Made by a program: the position numbers and the translations under genes. Below are positions 60,691-64,000 of a stretch of 64,000 bases of DNA, piece after piece. The stretch comes from Bordetella parapertussis (GTDB lineage Bacteria; Pseudomonadota; Gammaproteobacteria; Burkholderiales; Burkholderiaceae_A), in NCBI GenBank assembly GCA_945901825.1, contig CAMDMC010000007.1, positions 14,352-78,351 of the forward strand. The letters run 5' to 3'. The notes under the pieces were generated by a model that was given only the letters and a program-made list of their open reading frames with translations, had not been told where the DNA came from and searched no databases. Within the stretch, counting starts at the first letter, position 1; every line of letters begins with the position of its first letter.

Positions 60691-60713
60691 CGGGGGGTTT
60701 GGTGAGGCCTGAG

Positions 60714-62060
60714 CTAGGGCGAGGGGGTTACGACCGAGAGACTCGGTGAGAGTACCTGGGAGGCGGGGTGCGTTGCCTTAAGCTCCCTTGAGGCCGCCAA
60801 AAGGGCGAGTCGGGAGACAACGCCGTAAAGGTAAAGCCGGTTGGGTGTGGCATCTGGCTCGGCGCCCACCACGGGCTGCTGACAGCCTTCTTCAAAGGGA
60901 AGGGGAACAAACCGTGCGCCAGGCGCATTGAGGTTCTCATCAGGGCCTCGTTCAACGTGCACTCGGTAGAAGCCCCCCACGACAAAACGGTCCACCATGT
61001 AGACCACCGGCTCGGCGACTGCAGCGCCCTCGGGCTGATCGACCGTTTCAAAAGAATGCACGCCCTCTTGAACAATGACATCGGAGAAGACAAGCCCCTC
61101 TTTGCCCACGGCCATTTTGTTGCGCTGTTTACGGTTGAGTTGAAGAACATCGGAGGGGTCTTTGACGGTCATGATGCCCATGCCATAGGTTCCCGCATCG
61201 GCCTTCACAATGACAAAGGGCTCTTGCTTTATACCGTGCTCTGTGTACTTGAGCTTTGTTTTGGATAAGACATCAGAGACCGCATCTGCAAGGGCCTGCT
61301 CCCCAAGCCGAGCCTGAAAATCAAGGCCACGGCATTGGCTAAAGATGGGGTTAATGAGCCAGGGGTCAATTTGAAGGCGTTCTGCAAACTCGTCGGCCAC
61401 GAGGTTGTAGGCGGCGAAATGCTCGGACTTCCGGCGCGAGGCCCACCCGGCATGCAAAGGAGGAAAGAGTTTTTGTCCCACAAGCCCCTGAAGAATCGGG
61501 GGCACGCCCGCAGACAGGTCGTTGTTGAGCAGAACCAGGCAGGGCTCAAAATTATGGAGTCCAAGACGGTTGTTCTGGCGAACCAAGGGTTCCACAAGCA
61601 GGCTGAATGGATCGCCCAGATTTGTATGGCCAGTCAACTCGGTGGGCTCTGTGATTTCCGGGTTCAGGCTGCCAATACGAACCTCGAGGCCTGCCTGTTG
61701 AAGAAGGCCACGCAGCCTTGCGACATTGGCAAGGTAAAAACTGTTGCGGGTGTGGTTTTCGGGAATAAGAAGGACCCGTGCAATGTCTGGGCAATGGTTT
61801 TCAACACTGACCATAAGGGCCTGAACGGCAACCGGAAGAGCAGACTCATTGAGGTTATTGAACCCACCGGGAAAGAGGTTGGTGTCCACCGGGGCGAGTT
61901 TGAAGCAGGCATTGCGTAGGTCAACCGACCCGTAAAAGGGTGGCGAGTGGGATCGCCACTGAGACCGGAACCAGTGTTCGATTTCGGTGCTGTGATTAAG
62001 CACGCGCCTTTCGAGGTCAATAAGCCGGCCACAAAGGCTTGGTTGGACTTGAGGATTCAT
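60714..62060 (-). CDS. gshA: glutamate-cysteine ligase (betaproteobacterial type)
   Basis: GshA makes gamma-glutamylcysteine, the first step of glutathione synthesis. The 448-residue protein belongs to the proteobacterial GshA family distinct from E. coli GshA. Markers are SVDLRNACFKLAPVDTNLFPGGFNNL, IKQEPFVIVKADAGTYGMGIMTV and VYMVDRFVVGGFYRVH. The ATG at 62060 is chosen; a longer start would lie in the terminator hairpin of amt. Confidence 0.93.
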   Translation of the reverse strand: MNPQVQPSLCGRLIDLERRVLNHSTEIEHWFRSQWRSHSPPFYGSVDLRNACFKLAPVDTNLFPGGFNNLNESALPVAVQALMVSVENHCPDIARVLLIPENHTRNSFYLANVARLRGLLQQAGLEVRIGSLNPEITEPTELTGHTNLGDPFSLLVEPLVRQNNRLGLHNFEPCLVLLNNDLSAGVPPILQGLVGQKLFPPLHAGWASRRKSEHFAAYNLVADEFAERLQIDPWLINPIFSQCRGLDFQARLGEQALADAVSDVLSKTKLKYTEHGIKQEPFVIVKADAGTYGMGIMTVKDPSDVLQLNRKQRNKMAVGKEGLVFSDVIVQEGVHSFETVDQPEGAAVAEPVVYMVDRFVVGGFYRVHVERGPDENLNAPGARFVPLPFEEGCQQPVVGAEPDATPNRLYLYGVVSRLALLAASRELKATHPASQVLSPSLSVVTPSP

Positions 62061-62083
62061 AGCCCTGATTGTAGCGTTCGGGT

Positions 62084-62117
62084 AAAAAAAGCCCGCGGTC
62101 ACTGCTGTGCCGCGGGC
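62084..62117 (-). terminator. intrinsic terminator after amt
   Basis: On the minus strand, GCCCGCGG and CCGCGGGC form a perfect 8-bp GC-rich stem with an 11-base loop, followed by seven Ts. It ends the glnK-amt transcript 55 bases past the amt stop, and shows that gshA must begin its own message downstream. Confidence 0.9.
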
Positions 62118-62171
62118 CTGGGGAGGAGGGCTGCTGGAAAAAGAAGCCCTTAGGAGAAACGCACTGGAAAC

Positions 62172-63581
62172 TTAATTGCGACCTACAAACTCAGGGTAGG
62201 CCTCTTGCCCGCACTCGAGCTGGTCGACACCTTCGTATTCCTCTTCCTCAGAGACACGGATACCCATGATGGCCTTGAGGATGCCCCAGACAATGAGGCT
62301 AGTTACAAAGACCCAGACGAAGATTGTGATGGCACCCATGATCTGACCGGTGAAGGTGGAGTCCGAATTGGTGACCGGAACCAGCAACAGGCCAAGCAGA
62401 CCCACCACACCATGCACCGAAATGGCACCCACGGGGTCGTCAATTTTCATGGCATCCAATGCACGGATGGAAAAGACCACGAGAATGCCGCCTGCCGCGC
62501 CGAACAAGGTGGCCTGTAACGCAGACGGCGCTGAAGGCTCTGCGGTAATGGCCACGAGGCCTGCCAGAGCGCCGTTTAATGCCATCGTAAGGTCGGCCTT
62601 CCCATAAAGGGCTTTGGAAATCAAAAGGGCTGCAATAAGACCACCGGCTGCTGCGGCATTGGTATTTAAGAAGACCATGGCAACCGAATTGGCGTTAGCA
62701 ATGTCGCCAAGTTTCAGAACCGAGCCACCATTAAAACCAAACCAACCCATCCAGAGGATGAAGGTGCCCAGTGTGGCCAGCGGCAGGTTGGACCCAAGGA
62801 TGGGCTTGATTTCACCATTGGGGCCGTACTTGCCTTTACGGGGACCCAGCAGCAAAACACCCGCCAGCGCGGCCGAGGCGCCCGCCATATGAACAATGCC
62901 AGAGCCCGCAAAGTCGGAGAAGCCCATATCACCCAGGTTGAACATGCCAAACACGTCCGCACCGTTCCATGTCCAGGACCCTTCCATCGGGTAGATAAAG
63001 CCCGTCATGACCACGCAGAAAATGAGGAAAGCCCAGAGCTTCATGCGTTCGGCGACAGCGCCCGAGACAATTGACATGGCCGTTGCAACAAACACAACCT
63101 GGAAGAAGAAGTCGGAGGGGTCCGCGTAAATGGAGTCACCACCGAACCCACCTTCACGCTCGGAGAAACTCTTAAGAACATCACCCGTAAGGCTTTCACC
63201 GCCAGCAATGCCCGACAAGAAGTAGCTTCCGTCGTACATGATGGCGTAACCACAGACCATGTACATGATGCAGGCAATCGAGTAGAGCGCCACGTTCTTG
63301 GTAAGAATCTCCGTGGTGTTCTTGGTGCGAACAAGACCTGCCTCAAGCATGGAAAAGCCAGCAGCCATCCACATCACCAAGGCACCACAGACCAAAAAGT
63401 AGAACGTGTCCATGGCGTACTGCAGTTCAAAGACATGACTTAGAACATCGGGGGCTGCAGCAACGGCGGCCGCTGCAGCTTCGGGGGCCGCTGTCTGGGC
63501 AAGGACTGGAAGGCACAGGGCGCCAAGCCCTGTCGCCAGCAGTCCAGCTGCACCGCGGTTGAGTAAAGAAGTTAATTTCAT
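62172..63581 (-). CDS. amt: ammonium transporter Amt
   Basis: A 469-residue ammonium channel. A cleavable signal peptide (to about LAQTA) and an alanine-rich spacer precede eleven membrane helices, an arrangement common in betaproteobacterial Amt. The family motifs DFAGSGIVHMAGASAALAG and SVHGVVGLLGLLLVP carry the channel histidines (HMAG, HGVVG). The cytoplasmic C-terminus has ESEEYEG-like acidic region (VSEEEEYEGVDQLECGQEAYPEF). The adjacent PII gene suggests direct gating. Confidence 0.95.
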   Translation of the reverse strand: MKLTSLLNRGAAGLLATGLGALCLPVLAQTAAPEAAAAAVAAAPDVLSHVFELQYAMDTFYFLVCGALVMWMAAGFSMLEAGLVRTKNTTEILTKNVALYSIACIMYMVCGYAIMYDGSYFLSGIAGGESLTGDVLKSFSEREGGFGGDSIYADPSDFFFQVVFVATAMSIVSGAVAERMKLWAFLIFCVVMTGFIYPMEGSWTWNGADVFGMFNLGDMGFSDFAGSGIVHMAGASAALAGVLLLGPRKGKYGPNGEIKPILGSNLPLATLGTFILWMGWFGFNGGSVLKLGDIANANSVAMVFLNTNAAAAGGLIAALLISKALYGKADLTMALNGALAGLVAITAEPSAPSALQATLFGAAGGILVVFSIRALDAMKIDDPVGAISVHGVVGLLGLLLVPVTNSDSTFTGQIMGAITIFVWVFVTSLIVWGILKAIMGIRVSEEEEYEGVDQLECGQEAYPEFVGRN

Positions 63582-63622
63582 AGAGTCCTCACAATACAAT
63601 GGGGTCGTAAAGTCGGCTTGCG

Positions 63623-63970
<348 letters not shown>

Positions 63971-64000
63971 TTAAAACGATCGAAAAGGGCTTGATGCCGT

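Overview
This window comes from a betaproteobacterium, most likely a member of the Burkholderiales with a compact genome. The reasons are gene order and protein type: rpmH-rnpA-yidD-yidC-mnmE facing dnaA-dnaN-gyrB; mnmG-rsmG-parA-parB followed by atpIBEFHAGDC, hemE and priA; the dacC-aminotransferase-DUF493-lipB-lipA row; fmt-htpX-rsmB-DUF4390-NtrY/NtrX-like-trkA-trkH; and gshA-gshB-EIIA-HPr-ptsI beside amt-glnK. Base composition is moderately GC-rich, apart from an AT-rich stretch over dnaN. Genes are packed tightly, often with 1 to 30 base overlaps. No intergenic gap exceeds 300 bases. I saw no insertion sequence, prophage, CRISPR array or rRNA.

Region by region: 1-6.2 kb holds an envelope and lipoate block (a VanZ-like protein cut by the window edge, a 2Fe-2S protein, a hydrolase, a DacC-like protein, a D-amino acid aminotransferase, DUF493, lipB, lipA). 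6.2-13.4 kb holds redox and envelope genes (TlpA-like, DolP-like lipoprotein, yraN, rsmI, dsbA, a SPOR protein), argS with a tRNA-Arg(CCG) just upstream, a membrane cytochrome c and coq7. 13.4-24 kb holds priA, hemE and the complete F1Fo ATP synthase operon. 24-28.6 kb is the chromosome-partition operon, with two parS sites in front of mnmG. 28.6-39.3 kb is the replication-origin neighbourhood: pdxA, a one-domain asparaginase, mnmE, yidC, yidD, rnpA and rpmH on the left; dnaA, dnaN and gyrB on the right. 39.3-54 kb holds a 5'-nucleotidase, topoisomerase III, dprA, def-fmt, htpX, rsmB, a sensor kinase and short response regulator, and the Trk potassium system. 54-64 kb holds a 3-hydroxyacyl-CoA dehydrogenase, metX-metW, a small LuxR-type protein, a PTS phosphorelay fragment linked to glutathione synthesis, and amt-glnK.

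Most of this is conserved housekeeping DNA. The observation that stands out is the DacC-like protein at 2105-3334. It has the length, signal peptide, fold-defining segments and C-terminal domain of a D,D-carboxypeptidase, but all three active-site motifs (SxxK, SxN, KTG) are replaced. It looks like an intact pseudoenzyme kept in the normal gene context. Other points to check are the paired parS sites in the mnmG promoter region, the AT-rich dnaN segment, the short response regulator without an AAA+ domain, the orphan LuxR-type protein and the one-domain asparaginase.
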